From Treponema sp. (GTDB taxonomy: Bacteria; Spirochaetota; Spirochaetia; Treponematales; Breznakiellaceae), in contig JAITEL010000015.1 of assembly GCA_031282065.1 (NCBI GenBank), positions 1 through 32,780 of the forward strand: DNA of 32,780 nucleotides. The letters run 5' to 3'. Position 1 is the stretch's first letter. The number at the start of each line of letters is the position of its first letter. The notes under the pieces were generated by a model that saw only the letters and a program-made list of their open reading frames with translations, did not search any database and was not told where the DNA came from. Positions 23,937-32,069 of this stretch are shown one piece after another. Made by a program: the position numbers and the translations under genes.

Positions 23937-24908
23937 ATGCATACGGTTTTTGAGGAATTAGGAAACATCGGGATCGTTCCGGTCATTACCATAGATGATG
24001 AGGCCCAGGCAGTGCCTTTGGCCCAGGCTCTGATGGCAGGGGGTATCCCTTGTGCAGAGATAACCTTCAGAACCGCCCAGGCTGCAGAGGCCATACGCCG
24101 CATCAAGGCGGCAGTGCCCGGTATCCTGGTCGGCGCGGGTACGGTGTTAAGCATTGCCCAGGCGGATAAGGCCATACGCGCCGGGGCCCAATTCATCGTG
24201 AGCCCCGGGTTTAATCCGCAGGTGGTTTCCCATTGTGCTGAACGGGGAATTCCGATTAGCCCCGGCTGTACCAGCCCTTCGGACCTGGAACGGGCCGTGG
24301 AGTTTGGCCTTGAGGTGGTCAAGTTTTTTCCCGCAGAAGCCTCAGGAGGACTTGACTATATCAAGGCGGTTGCCGCTCCCTTTCCCGGGCTCAAGTTCAT
24401 GCCCACCGGAGGGATTCATGGGGGAAACCTCGCCGCATACCTCGCCTACGAGAAAATTCTCGCATGCGGCGGTTCCTGGATGGCCGGTGCGGATAGTATC
24501 AGGCAGGGAGATTTCCCCGGCATTACCGCACGCTGTAAAGAAGCCCTACACCAGGCTCTGGGTTTCTCGGTAGTCCACTGGGGCATCAATACCGAAAACC
24601 CCGGGGAAGCATCTCAAGCCGCCCAGCGGTTCAGTACCCTGTTTGGGTTTTCCTGTAAAGAAAGCCAGGGCTCTATCTTCGCAGGGCCGGCCCTTGAGGT
24701 GATGAAGGCGCGGGGTTGGGGTACGCACGGGCATATCGCTCTGGGCACCCACAGCGTGCCCAGGGCCATAGCCTATCTGGAACGGCAGGGCATACGGTTT
24801 AAGCAGGACAGCATCCAACGGGACGCTACCGGGGCTATACGCCTTATCTATCTTGAAGAAGTGATTGCGGGGTTTGCCCTGCATTTAGTGCCGAACACAA
24901 AACTCTAA
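23937..24908 (+). CDS. eda: KDPG/KHG aldolase with extra C-terminal domain
   Basis: A 323-aa protein. Residues 1-205 are a class I 2-keto-3-deoxy-6-phosphogluconate aldolase, which cleaves KDPG to pyruvate and glyceraldehyde 3-phosphate. Glu41 (AEITFRT) is the catalytic acid/base, Lys129 (EVVKFFPAE) the Schiff-base lysine, and GAGTVL and MPTGGI the phosphate loops. The last ~115 residues (from LGFSVVHWGIN) are not part of normal Eda (about 210 aa). Their alternating strands and the segment GTHGHIALGTHSVPRAIAYLE suggest a glyoxalase/VOC-like fold, perhaps regulatory. The ATG at 23937 fits the promoter and family N-terminus; an upstream ATG at 23904 would lie inside the promoter. kdgK follows after 11 nt. 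Confidence 0.92.
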   Translation: MHTVFEELGNIGIVPVITIDDEAQAVPLAQALMAGGIPCAEITFRTAQAAEAIRRIKAAVPGILVGAGTVLSIAQADKAIRAGAQFIVSPGFNPQVVSHCAERGIPISPGCTSPSDLERAVEFGLEVVKFFPAEASGGLDYIKAVAAPFPGLKFMPTGGIHGGNLAAYLAYEKILACGGSWMAGADSIRQGDFPGITARCKEALHQALGFSVVHWGINTENPGEASQAAQRFSTLFGFSCKESQGSIFAGPALEVMKARGWGTHGHIALGTHSVPRAIAYLERQGIRFKQDSIQRDATGAIRLIYLEEVIAGFALHLVPNTKL

Positions 24909-24919
24909 GGAGGAAAACC

Positions 24920-25951
24920 GTGGAAAACAAAGGAAAGATCATCACCTTTGGGGAAATCATGCTGCGCCTTGCGCCGGAGGGGTATTACCGCTTTGTCCAG
25001 GCCGGGCATTTTAACGCTACCTACGGCGGAGGGGAGGCCAATGTGGCGGTTTCCCTGGCTCACTTCGGGCTTGACGCCGCCTTGGTAACGAAGGTGCCGG
25101 CCCACGAACTCGGCCAGGCAGCGGTGAATAGACTGCGGGAATTCGGGGTGGATACCTCCCTGATTGTGCGGGGAGGGAAGCGGCTGGGTATCTACTTCCT
25201 GGAAAAAGGCGCTTCCCAGCGGCCTTCCAAGGTGATCTACGACCGGGCAGGTTCCGCGATTGCCGAAGCTCAAGGCGCTGATTTTGACTGGGACCGGATA
25301 TTCCAAGGGGCCTGTTGGTTTCACTTTACCGGCATTACCCCTGCCTTGGGAGACGGTCTTGCGGATATATGTCTGGACGCGCTTAAAGCGGCCCGGGCAA
25401 AGGAGCTCACCGTTTCCTGTGACCTCAACTACCGGAAGAACCTGTGGTCCCGGGAAAAGGCCGGGCAGGTGATGGCCCGGCTCATGCCCTGGGTTGACCT
25501 GTGCATTGCTAATGAAGAGGATGCGGCGGATGTCTTTGGCATCCATGCCAAAAATACACAGGTCCATGCCGGGACCATAAGCCGCGAGGGCTACCAGGAA
25601 GTAGCCAAGACCTTGGCGGATAGGTTCGGCTTCAAGCAGGTGGCCATTACCCTGCGGGAGTCCCTTTCGGCAAATGACAATCACTGGGGAGCCATGCTCT
25701 ACCATGACAAGGAGTATTACTTCTCGAAAAACTATGCGGTGCATATCGTGGATAGGGTCGGCGGAGGCGATAGCTTTGGGGCGGGTCTCATCTATGGATG
25801 CCTCCAAGGGTTTTCCCCCCAGGAAACCCTGGACTTTGCCGTGGCCGCAAGCTGCCTCAAACATTCGATTGAAGGGGACTTTAACCAGGTTTCCGTGGAA
25901 GAGGTGCTGAAACTCGCGGGGGGCGACGGCTCAGGCAGGGTGCAGCGCTAG
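24920..25951 (+). CDS. kdgK: 2-dehydro-3-deoxygluconokinase (PfkB family)
   Basis: A 343-aa sugar kinase that phosphorylates 2-keto-3-deoxygluconate to KDPG, the substrate of the aldolase encoded just upstream. It has the N-terminal ITFGEIMLRLAPEGYYRFVQ with GGGEANVAVSLAHFG (PfkB signature 1), the substrate-binding CDLNYRKNLW, and the anion-hole/catalytic motif VGGGDSFGAGLIYG near residue 290. The GTG start at 24920 has AAGGAGGA upstream. The pair implies use of uronates or similar hexonates from plant polysaccharide, although no transporter or lyase is in the window. The stop codon is the first part of a GC-rich terminator hairpin. Confidence 0.94.
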   Translation: MENKGKIITFGEIMLRLAPEGYYRFVQAGHFNATYGGGEANVAVSLAHFGLDAALVTKVPAHELGQAAVNRLREFGVDTSLIVRGGKRLGIYFLEKGASQRPSKVIYDRAGSAIAEAQGADFDWDRIFQGACWFHFTGITPALGDGLADICLDALKAARAKELTVSCDLNYRKNLWSREKAGQVMARLMPWVDLCIANEEDAADVFGIHAKNTQVHAGTISREGYQEVAKTLADRFGFKQVAITLRESLSANDNHWGAMLYHDKEYYFSKNYAVHIVDRVGGGDSFGAGLIYGCLQGFSPQETLDFAVAASCLKHSIEGDFNQVSVEEVLKLAGGDGSGRVQR

Positions 25952-25971
25952 GGGGGCCGAAAGGCCCCCCT
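25950..25971 (+). terminator. Terminator after kdgK
   Basis: AGGGGGGCC-GAAA-GGCCCCCCT is a 9-bp perfect stem with a GNRA loop that begins inside the kdgK stop codon. No T-tract follows. It is also the end of dispersed-element copy 2. Confidence 0.6.
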
Positions 25972-26100
25972 AACCCCCCGGTAGTGCGTCCTTGATCACC
26001 CCAAGCTACAGGCAAGGGGCGCTTCGTTTCCTTATCACCACTGCCCGTCATGGGCGTTTAACCCGCCAGCGGGCCCGCTGGTGGGCCCGCTGGCGGGGGG
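25950..26100 (-). repeat. Dispersed GC-rich element, copy 2 (inverted)
   Basis: The reverse complement aligns along most of its length with the left part of copy 3 (32070-32197): CATGACGGGCAGTGGTGAT, AAGGAAACGAAGCGCCC, GATCAAGGA, CCGGGGGG and the GGGGGGCC hairpin occur in the same order. Relative to copy 3 it carries an inserted run of 12-bp CCCGCTGGCGGG-type units (26061-26100). That run forms the 3' end of the CBS-domain protein gene. Confidence 0.75.
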
Positions 26101-27368
26101 TGAATCAAGACTTTATGGATACGGTTTGCGTCCATCGCGGCAATGGTAAACCGGTAGCCCCAATAGTCAAAGGCAGCGCCGCTGCGGGGTATCTCCTCGG
26201 CAAGGCTCAAGATAAACCCTGCTAAGGTATGGTATTCCTGATGTTCCCCCAGGACCTGGTCAAAGCCCAGGGATTCGGCCACCTCGTCGATGTTCATGCT
26301 GCCCTCCGCCAGATAGCTTCCGTCCTCCTGAGGGGTCAGCGCTGCCAGGGCAGGGCGAGAAAGGTGCCCCACGATTTCTTCCATGAGGGTCTGCACCGAA
26401 AGGATCCCGGAAAATCCGCCGTATTCATCCATCACCAAGAGAAAATCCGTACGCCCCCGCTTAAACGCGGCAAAGGCTTTGAGGGCCGAGAGGGTCTCTG
26501 GAACAAAATAGGGCCGCTTCATAATGGCCGTGAGCCCCGGCCAGGGGCCCTGCAAAAGGGCAAGCAGTATGTCTTGGACCGAAACCACCCCGATAACCGC
26601 ATCCAAGGTACCCTCTGCAACCGGGAAGTACCGCTGGTCCCGGTGTTCCAGGGCAGTCTGCCGTACCAGGTCCAGGTCAGCCCTCCTGTCCAGCCAGCTT
26701 ATATCGGAGCGGTGGCTCATAAAGGTTCCCACAGGCCGGTCGCCCAGGTAAAAGACCCCCTCTACCATGGTCCGCTCGGCCTGTTCCACGATCCCTGACT
26801 TTTCCCCTTCCCGTAAGGCGATCCGCAATTCATCTTCGGTCATCCCTATGGCAGGGGCGCTGTCTATCCGTAAGCATATCCGGATCAAGCCCCCCAGCCG
26901 GGTGTTGAGGAAGCTCAAGGGGGTACACACCAAGGTCAAGGCCTTACAGTAGGGAAGGGCAACAGCCGTGATTCGTTCAGGGGCAAGGAGGGCAAGCTGT
27001 TTCGGGATGGTGTCCCCCAGGAGGAGCATCAGCAGCGTGATAGCGACCGTGAGGATAAGCTCCGCCAGGTATGCTCCCCAGGGGCTTGCCCCGAGTTCCT
27101 CGGTAAACCGGCCTTTTAAGGAGCCCCCGATCCCCATACCCCCTACCACTCCTGCCAGGATTCTGAGAAAACCGCTACTTATCCGCAGGGCAGCAAGAAA
27201 GAGCACGGGATGCTCCAGGACTTGAGGATCTTCTTTGTGCTGCTCCTCTGCCCTTGCCCTGAGCCAGGTCTTACGGGAAGCAATAAATGCGGTTTCCACC
27301 AAGGAAATCCCGCCGCTTACTACCACGACCGCAAGGATAAACCAGATTGCCGGTAAGGGATCTTCCAT
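26058..27368 (-). CDS. CNNM/CorC-type transporter-associated CBS-domain membrane protein
   Basis: A 436-aa membrane protein of the HlyC/CorC (DUF21-CBS-CorC) family, linked in other bacteria to Mg/Co or other cation export and sometimes labelled hemolysin. In order: a DUF21 domain with TM segments near residues 8-25, 65-85, 105-125 and 135-155; a CBS pair from about 205 (MSHRSDISWLDRR to GILSVQTLMEEIVG); and a C-terminal CorC_HlyC domain (DGSYLAEGSMNIDEVAESLG). The final PPPAGPPAGPLAG tail is encoded by the dispersed repeat and lies beyond the family domain. No strong ribosome-binding site precedes the ATG. It lies 31 nt after the HD-GYP gene on the same strand, so the two may be co-transcribed. 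Confidence 0.9.
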   Translation of the reverse strand: MEDPLPAIWFILAVVVVSGGISLVETAFIASRKTWLRARAEEQHKEDPQVLEHPVLFLAALRISSGFLRILAGVVGGMGIGGSLKGRFTEELGASPWGAYLAELILTVAITLLMLLLGDTIPKQLALLAPERITAVALPYCKALTLVCTPLSFLNTRLGGLIRICLRIDSAPAIGMTEDELRIALREGEKSGIVEQAERTMVEGVFYLGDRPVGTFMSHRSDISWLDRRADLDLVRQTALEHRDQRYFPVAEGTLDAVIGVVSVQDILLALLQGPWPGLTAIMKRPYFVPETLSALKAFAAFKRGRTDFLLVMDEYGGFSGILSVQTLMEEIVGHLSRPALAALTPQEDGSYLAEGSMNIDEVAESLGFDQVLGEHQEYHTLAGFILSLAEEIPRSGAAFDYWGYRFTIAAMDANRIHKVLIHPPPAGPPAGPLAG

Positions 27369-27399
27369 AGAGATTAGGTATCCCTGGACCTTAGACCCA

Positions 27400-28497
27400 T
27401 TATGAACCGGCAGTATCGAATTCTTCTTTGGTCATGGTGCGAACTATAGCCATACCCTGTTCCTGAGAAGTTTGGACGTATACCTTGCCTGCCCGTGGTA
27501 TACCGGTGAGTTGCACAATAGGAAAACGGAAGTTTTTAGGATTCACCTCCACCACCTGGCCTTTCTGTCCATTGGAAAGAAGCACATAAAGCCCAATAGG
27601 ATAGGGAGACAGGACATTAACCAGGGCCCGGACGACGGTATCATCGTACTGTTTTCCCTCATTTTTGAGAAAATACAGTAAGGCACTATGCATGTCTTTG
27701 GCTTTCTTGTGGGGCCGGTTGCTGATCATCGCCTCATAAGAACAGCTTACCCCGATGATTTTTGCGTAGAGGCCGATCTGGTTTCCCGTAAGCTTTTGGG
27801 GATAGCCGTTCCCGTTTTCTCGTTCATGGTGCTGCAATACCGCGTTACAGACGGCAGGGGGAAATGTAAGGGAGCTAAGCAGGTTGTAACTTAGGATGGG
27901 GTGGGTAATAATGGCCTTCCGATCTTCCAGGTTTAGTTCCCGCTTATGAAGGTTTACTTTAGAGGGTAATTTCGTCATACCGATTTCATGGAGGAGGGCG
28001 GCCACTCCCAATTCTTCAAGCTGCTCATTCGGCAGCTTGAGGGAAACCCCTATGCTCAGGGAAAGGATGGTGGAGGTAATGGCATGAGCTACCTGATAGT
28101 TAAGATCGACTTCCGGTTTATAAACCAAGGACACCCGGAAGAAGGTATGGGAATCCAGTTGGATGATGGCACAGGCTTCCTGAATCTTCTGGGCAAGCGC
28201 GGTGAAAGAGAGATCGTTTTTTAGCATCCCCGGGGTAAAAAGAGTGGTTACATATTTCTGAAAGGCCTCATAGAATTCCAGGGCCCGCTTGAGTTTATCC
28301 TTATCGCTTATAAGGACTTTTTCCAGCCGGGGTGTTCCCTCGCTATATACTTCCTGAAACCTCCAATCTAAAAGGGCTGCGGCTAATTCCTTTGAGAAGG
28401 GGATCTCCGGTGTGGCTAGTATAAAGTGCTCGTCCAAATAGAGGGGGCCGGAAAACAAACTCCCTTCTTGAATCTGCACAACATCGTAACTATTCAT
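27400..28497 (-). CDS. HD-GYP domain protein with altered metal-ligand residues
   Basis: A 365-aa cytoplasmic protein related to cyclic-di-GMP phosphodiesterases. The N-terminal ~140 residues are an unassigned domain. The HD-GYP domain follows (about 145-300), with LLHEIGMTKLP in place of the usual HDIG, THPILSYNLL, and HHERENGNGYP with an intact GYP. The block usually reading VAD-Y-A has a Cys or Ser in place of Asp (GVSCSYEAMISNRPH). Two positions that bind metal in characterised HD-GYP enzymes are therefore changed (D to E, and D to C/S). The C-terminal ~60 residues resemble a small beta domain. The ATG has AGGAG upstream. It may be a weak enzyme or a nucleotide sensor. Confidence 0.88.
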   Translation of the reverse strand: MNSYDVVQIQEGSLFSGPLYLDEHFILATPEIPFSKELAAALLDWRFQEVYSEGTPRLEKVLISDKDKLKRALEFYEAFQKYVTTLFTPGMLKNDLSFTALAQKIQEACAIIQLDSHTFFRVSLVYKPEVDLNYQVAHAITSTILSLSIGVSLKLPNEQLEELGVAALLHEIGMTKLPSKVNLHKRELNLEDRKAIITHPILSYNLLSSLTFPPAVCNAVLQHHERENGNGYPQKLTGNQIGLYAKIIGVSCSYEAMISNRPHKKAKDMHSALLYFLKNEGKQYDDTVVRALVNVLSPYPIGLYVLLSNGQKGQVVEVNPKNFRFPIVQLTGIPRAGKVYVQTSQEQGMAIVRTMTKEEFDTAGS

Positions 28498-28560
28498 TTC
28501 TTGTCTCCTGATTCGCCTCTCCCTATCGGTCAGTTCTGTATTATGAGCCCTCTGTTATTA

Positions 28561-28600
28561 CCGATAATAGAGTTATTGTAGAATAATATAAGATTATCGG
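28561..28600. promoter_or_regulatory. Inverted repeat in the divergent promoter region
   Basis: CCGATAAT (28561-28568) and ATTATCGG (28593-28600) form a perfect 8-bp inverted repeat separated by 24 nt of AT-rich sequence containing TAATATAAG. A further TATCGG half-site lies at 28524-28529. It sits between the divergent HD-GYP gene and the two-TM protein gene, where a shared regulator could bind. Confidence 0.4.
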
Positions 28601-28617
28601 CCAGGAGGAGTCATAAA

Positions 28618-28668
28618 GTGAGTCAAGAAAGATGCTTTGAGAGACAAACCGGGGAGACTACGCGTTGA
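28618..28668 (+). CDS. Possible 16-codon leader ORF
   Basis: GTG at 28618, preceded by AGGAGGAG, opens 16 codons (VSQERCFERQTGETTR) ending TGA at 28666-28668. That TGA overlaps the TTG start of the next gene as TTGA. The strong ribosome-binding site belongs to this mini-ORF rather than to the downstream gene, which suggests translational coupling. It may not be a functional peptide. Confidence 0.4.
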   Translation: MSQERCFERQTGETTR

Positions 28669-29522
28669 AATTCAGATATATCTTTATCGCCTTTAATATA
28701 ATCATCTTCTGTTTTTTGCTGGTTATTGGGGTCTTGTCGGTTTATATATTGGGGTCAGAAATCGCCCTTGAGTTTTGGCAGGCCAGCCGCTTCTTTATCC
28801 TGCTTATGTTCCTGGTCCTGGTAGGGCTTGACGTATTTTACGGTCTTAACCGGCGTCTATATGTGCTCCTGGAACGGGAAGACTGGCCCGGGCTTAGCCA
28901 ATACCTGGAGACCAGGATTATCCAGCATAAGCGCTACTCCTCTTCCCAGGTACGGCTCTTGGTGAACACCTACTTCATCCTTTCCGAGCCAGCTTCGGTG
29001 GTGGACCTGGAGCGCAGGATCGCCCAGGGGAAACCCGCTTTGATTGAAGAGTACGCCCTTCTTTTTGGGGCTGCCAGGATTCTGGCTAAAGATATGAGCG
29101 GGGCAGTCCAGTTCTTTTCCGACCGCTTGGATGCCGCAGTAGCCCGATCCGGCAAGGGTCTATGCCGCAAAAAGGACCCGCGAAAGACCGCATGGATACG
29201 GTTTTACTATGGGTTTACCCTGCTTTTGGAACGGCAGTTCTCTATTGCCGCAGAACAGTTCGTCATCCTCTCAAAAGAGGCCAAGGATCCGGTAAGCATA
29301 GGCTTATCCTCTTATTTTCTCGCGGATATCTTGAGCAGGGTCCTGCTGGATCGGGGCCTTGATCTCCAGGCCACCGCGGAGGATGGCCGTAACCGGGTAG
29401 GAGCAGCGCTCCATACCATAGACGCCTGGTACAAGGAAGCCACAAAACTGCAAACCGAAATTTATGGGGCGATTTTGGTACCCTATCTGCGGGATGCAGG
29501 GCGCTGGATATACCGGGATTGA
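28665..29522 (+). CDS. Membrane protein of unknown function, two N-terminal TM segments
   Basis: A 285-aa protein that I do not recognise. Two hydrophobic segments are clear: YIFIAFNIIIFCFLLVIGVL near residues 5-25 and RFFILLMFLVLVGLDVF near 42-58. The remaining ~225 residues are helical and probably cytoplasmic. They contain units such as GLSQYLETRIIQHKRYSSSQ and AVQFFSDRL...IRFYYGFTLLLERQFSIAAEQFV, which resemble degenerate TPR-like repeats. The start is a TTG with GGGGAG 8 nt upstream, overlapping a short leader ORF. Divergent from the HD-GYP gene and convergent with the SpoIID-type lipoprotein gene, from which 16 nt separate it. Confidence 0.75.
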   Translation: MKFRYIFIAFNIIIFCFLLVIGVLSVYILGSEIALEFWQASRFFILLMFLVLVGLDVFYGLNRRLYVLLEREDWPGLSQYLETRIIQHKRYSSSQVRLLVNTYFILSEPASVVDLERRIAQGKPALIEEYALLFGAARILAKDMSGAVQFFSDRLDAAVARSGKGLCRKKDPRKTAWIRFYYGFTLLLERQFSIAAEQFVILSKEAKDPVSIGLSSYFLADILSRVLLDRGLDLQATAEDGRNRVGAALHTIDAWYKEATKLQTEIYGAILVPYLRDAGRWIYRD

Positions 29523-29538
29523 TCGTTTAAGCTCAGGT

Positions 29539-32028
29539 TCAATGCAGTGTTGCTAAAGGGTAGTAGTGTTGCAGTATCTGGGCCGTGGTAAAGCCTGCTT
29601 GGGCCATACCTGCCGCGCCGCTTTGATCCAGGCCGACTCCATGACCCCAACCTGCCCCTTGAAAGATGAAGTACTCAGGCCTGCCGTTTTTTCCCAGCTT
29701 TGAACGAATGGTAAAGAGGTTGCTCCGCAGTCCCCCCAGGCGGGATCTAATCTTGTCCCCTTTAATTCGGATCTTTCCCTGGGTGCCGCGGATTTCCACT
29801 TCGTTGATCCTCCCTGAAATGCCCCGGCCTCGACTGAGCACCTGGAGAATCTCTCCGAGCTTATTCCCGTCCGCAGCATTGCGGCTGCGTATTTCCTCGG
29901 CAGCCACCCATTTTTCCCAGCGGTAGGCTTGGGAGGAATGGAGGTTCGGCATGGAGGCATAGGATCGAGGCCGTTCCCGAATCCACCGGGCCAAGGCATC
30001 CAGGGAAAGGGGGCTGGATCGGGAACTCAGGAGCTTATCAGGAACCGCACTATTAAAGGTACTCGTCCCCCATACAGAACGGCTGTCTTCGCTGTAGCCT
30101 CCGTGATTGGCAGAATAGTAGGCCTTGAGGGGTTTCCCCCCTGCTACCAGGTACATACCCCTGGTGGCATCCACCGCCGCAGTGGTAGCCCGGGCCTCTC
30201 CACTTACCCCCCGGTATGCGGCAGAGAGCACGGAACCGTAGAGATCAAAGCCCTTTTCCTTGGGTACATCCCGGTTGGATTCCCCCAGAGAGGCCAAGGT
30301 GTAGGAACGGGCGGCAATGGCCTGAGCCTTGAGGGCTTCCATAGGCCAGGAGGCAGGCATTTCTGCGGGAATAACCCCATAGAGGTATTCTTCTATGTTA
30401 AGCATATTGATCAAGGTGATACCGGTCTTCTCAGGCCGAAATTCGATGCTCCCCCGGTAGGAACGATCTTCCCTGGCAAACCCGGAAACCAGGGTGGTAT
30501 AGTCAGGGTTCTGGTATTCCAAGATCACCGGTTCTGCCGCGATGATCAGGGTTTTCCTGGCTTGATCCAAGAGAAAGAGCTTCCCATTGCGCATCTCAGC
30601 CCAGAGCTGTTCCGGCGCCCTGTCGGTGAACATGGGCTTTTCCCCGGGAAGCCGCAGGATATAGGGGCCCCCGGCTTTTACGGTGATGCTGCTTTGTTCC
30701 TCTATAAGGCCTATGCGTACCAGGGGCAGCCCTTGGGTAAGGATGGCTTTGACCTTGGGCGGTGTTGCCTTAATGAGCTGCTGGACCGGGGGGCTTTCCC
30801 TCTCCTTGGCAAATCGGGGCACGGTACGGAGGACTTCATTCATATCCCGGATGATGGCTTCCTCCTGGGGAAAATAGCGGTGGGCTAGGTTTAAGTATTC
30901 GTATGCCTCGGTATACCGGTTCTGGGCCAAGAGAGCCTTACTCAAGGGAAACAGGGCCACATGCAGTTCCGGGTCCTGGCGGAGGGCGGTGCGGAAACAG
31001 GTCTCTGCTTCTCCAGAAGCAGATGCAGAAAGCAGTTCTCCCAGGAACAGCCAGCCTATGGGACGGAAGTTTTCTTTGGAGAGGCTGCTTCGCAGGGTGG
31101 CGATGGCCCTCGTCGTATCCCCGGTATCCCGGTGAAGCATGGCCTCATAGAACAGGGTCTCACCGCTTTCTCTGGAAAGGGGAAGGAGGGCCCTGGCCTT
31201 TTGGTAGTCTCCCGCAAGACAGAGACTCACAAACAGCTCCCGTTCAATCTCAGGATCCGCAGGTTTATCCTTATACAGCTTCTCCAGGAGTCCGGCCGTG
31301 GTGTTCCCCTTCCCTATTTCCGCATAGGAGCGGGCAAGCTGCCAGATGATAGATACATTATGGGCATCCTGTTGAAGGCTCTGCTCTAAGTCTTGAATAC
31401 TCCCTTCCAGGTTACCCTGGTAATAGGCCCGTAAGGCCCAGTCCCTCGTAGTTGGAGGAGGGACCGGGGTGCTTGAAGGAGGTGGGGCCCTCGGAGGGAC
31501 TGCCGGGGGCATTGCAGCCGGCGGCGGACGTACAGGCGGATCGGGGGGCTTTACCGGTACCGAGACAACCGGGGGGGGAGGATCAGGAGCTCGCAAAGTC
31601 TGAGTGACCGGGATGGGCCGGGCCGGCTCTGCCACAGGGGGCTCAGGGCTTAGCGCCGGGGCTTGGGGGAGGGCCTTGGGCGGCTCTGCCACAGGAGGAG
31701 ATGGGGAGACCGGAGAAAGGACCGGCGCTGTGGAAGTAAGGGGAGGGGCAGGAGTTTCAAGCGGCTTTGCAGGGGCTTGCTCTTTTGGGCTTGAGGGTTC
31801 CGCGAGGTGTACCGGATCGGGCTGGCTTGCTACCGGCGACATGCTCGGTCTTGGATCTGCGGAGGGGCTGCCGGAGGGAGGGAGCTTAGGGCTTTGAGGT
31901 TCAGGCTGTTTTGGAGCTGGGGTATCTTTGAGAGTGCTTGCAGGAGGAGGGGGCTCAGGTGAAGGGAGAGGTGGCGGTGCCACTGTACAGGAAGCAAAGA
32001 TAAGGCAGAGACATACGAGCAGGAACAT
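29539..32028 (-). CDS. Proline-rich, TPR and SpoIID/LytB-domain lipoprotein
   Basis: An 829-aa predicted lipoprotein. MFLLVCLCLIFASC is a short signal with a lipobox at Cys14 but no basic N-region. Residues ~17-205 are a proline/alanine/serine-rich linker, followed by TPR-like repeats (about 205-410) and a C-terminal SpoIID/LytB domain (from about residue 545: EEYLYGVIPAEMPASWPMEA LKAQAIAARSYTLA, ending GAGWGHGVGLDQSGAAGMAQ). SpoIID proteins are lytic transglycosylases that act on denuded peptidoglycan strands. In a non-sporulating spirochaete a role in periplasmic wall remodelling, perhaps at division, is likely. The linker would let it reach from the membrane to the wall. The ribosome-binding site is weak, but an in-frame stop lies just upstream. 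Confidence 0.88.
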   Translation of the reverse strand: MFLLVCLCLIFASCTVAPPPLPSPEPPPPASTLKDTPAPKQPEPQSPKLPPSGSPSADPRPSMSPVASQPDPVHLAEPSSPKEQAPAKPLETPAPPLTSTAPVLSPVSPSPPVAEPPKALPQAPALSPEPPVAEPARPIPVTQTLRAPDPPPPVVSVPVKPPDPPVRPPPAAMPPAVPPRAPPPSSTPVPPPTTRDWALRAYYQGNLEGSIQDLEQSLQQDAHNVSIIWQLARSYAEIGKGNTTAGLLEKLYKDKPADPEIERELFVSLCLAGDYQKARALLPLSRESGETLFYEAMLHRDTGDTTRAIATLRSSLSKENFRPIGWLFLGELLSASASGEAETCFRTALRQDPELHVALFPLSKALLAQNRYTEAYEYLNLAHRYFPQEEAIIRDMNEVLRTVPRFAKERESPPVQQLIKATPPKVKAILTQGLPLVRIGLIEEQSSITVKAGGPYILRLPGEKPMFTDRAPEQLWAEMRNGKLFLLDQARKTLIIAAEPVILEYQNPDYTTLVSGFAREDRSYRGSIEFRPEKTGITLINMLNIEEYLYGVIPAEMPASWPMEALKAQAIAARSYTLASLGESNRDVPKEKGFDLYGSVLSAAYRGVSGEARATTAAVDATRGMYLVAGGKPLKAYYSANHGGYSEDSRSVWGTSTFNSAVPDKLLSSRSSPLSLDALARWIRERPRSYASMPNLHSSQAYRWEKWVAAEEIRSRNAADGNKLGEILQVLSRGRGISGRINEVEIRGTQGKIRIKGDKIRSRLGGLRSNLFTIRSKLGKNGRPEYFIFQGAGWGHGVGLDQSGAAGMAQAGFTTAQILQHYYPLATLH

Positions 32029-32069
32029 GCATCATGGTAACCTGAAAAGGGACTTCTCGTCTATCCTAC

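Noticed and set aside
24905-25864. Minus-strand 319-aa frame opposite kdgK
   Set aside because: It is antisense to a gene with complete PfkB motifs and has no family features.
29929-30888. Plus-strand 319-aa frame opposite the SpoIID-type gene
   Set aside because: It is antisense to a multi-domain gene with recognisable SpoIID motifs; composition is that of a shadow frame.
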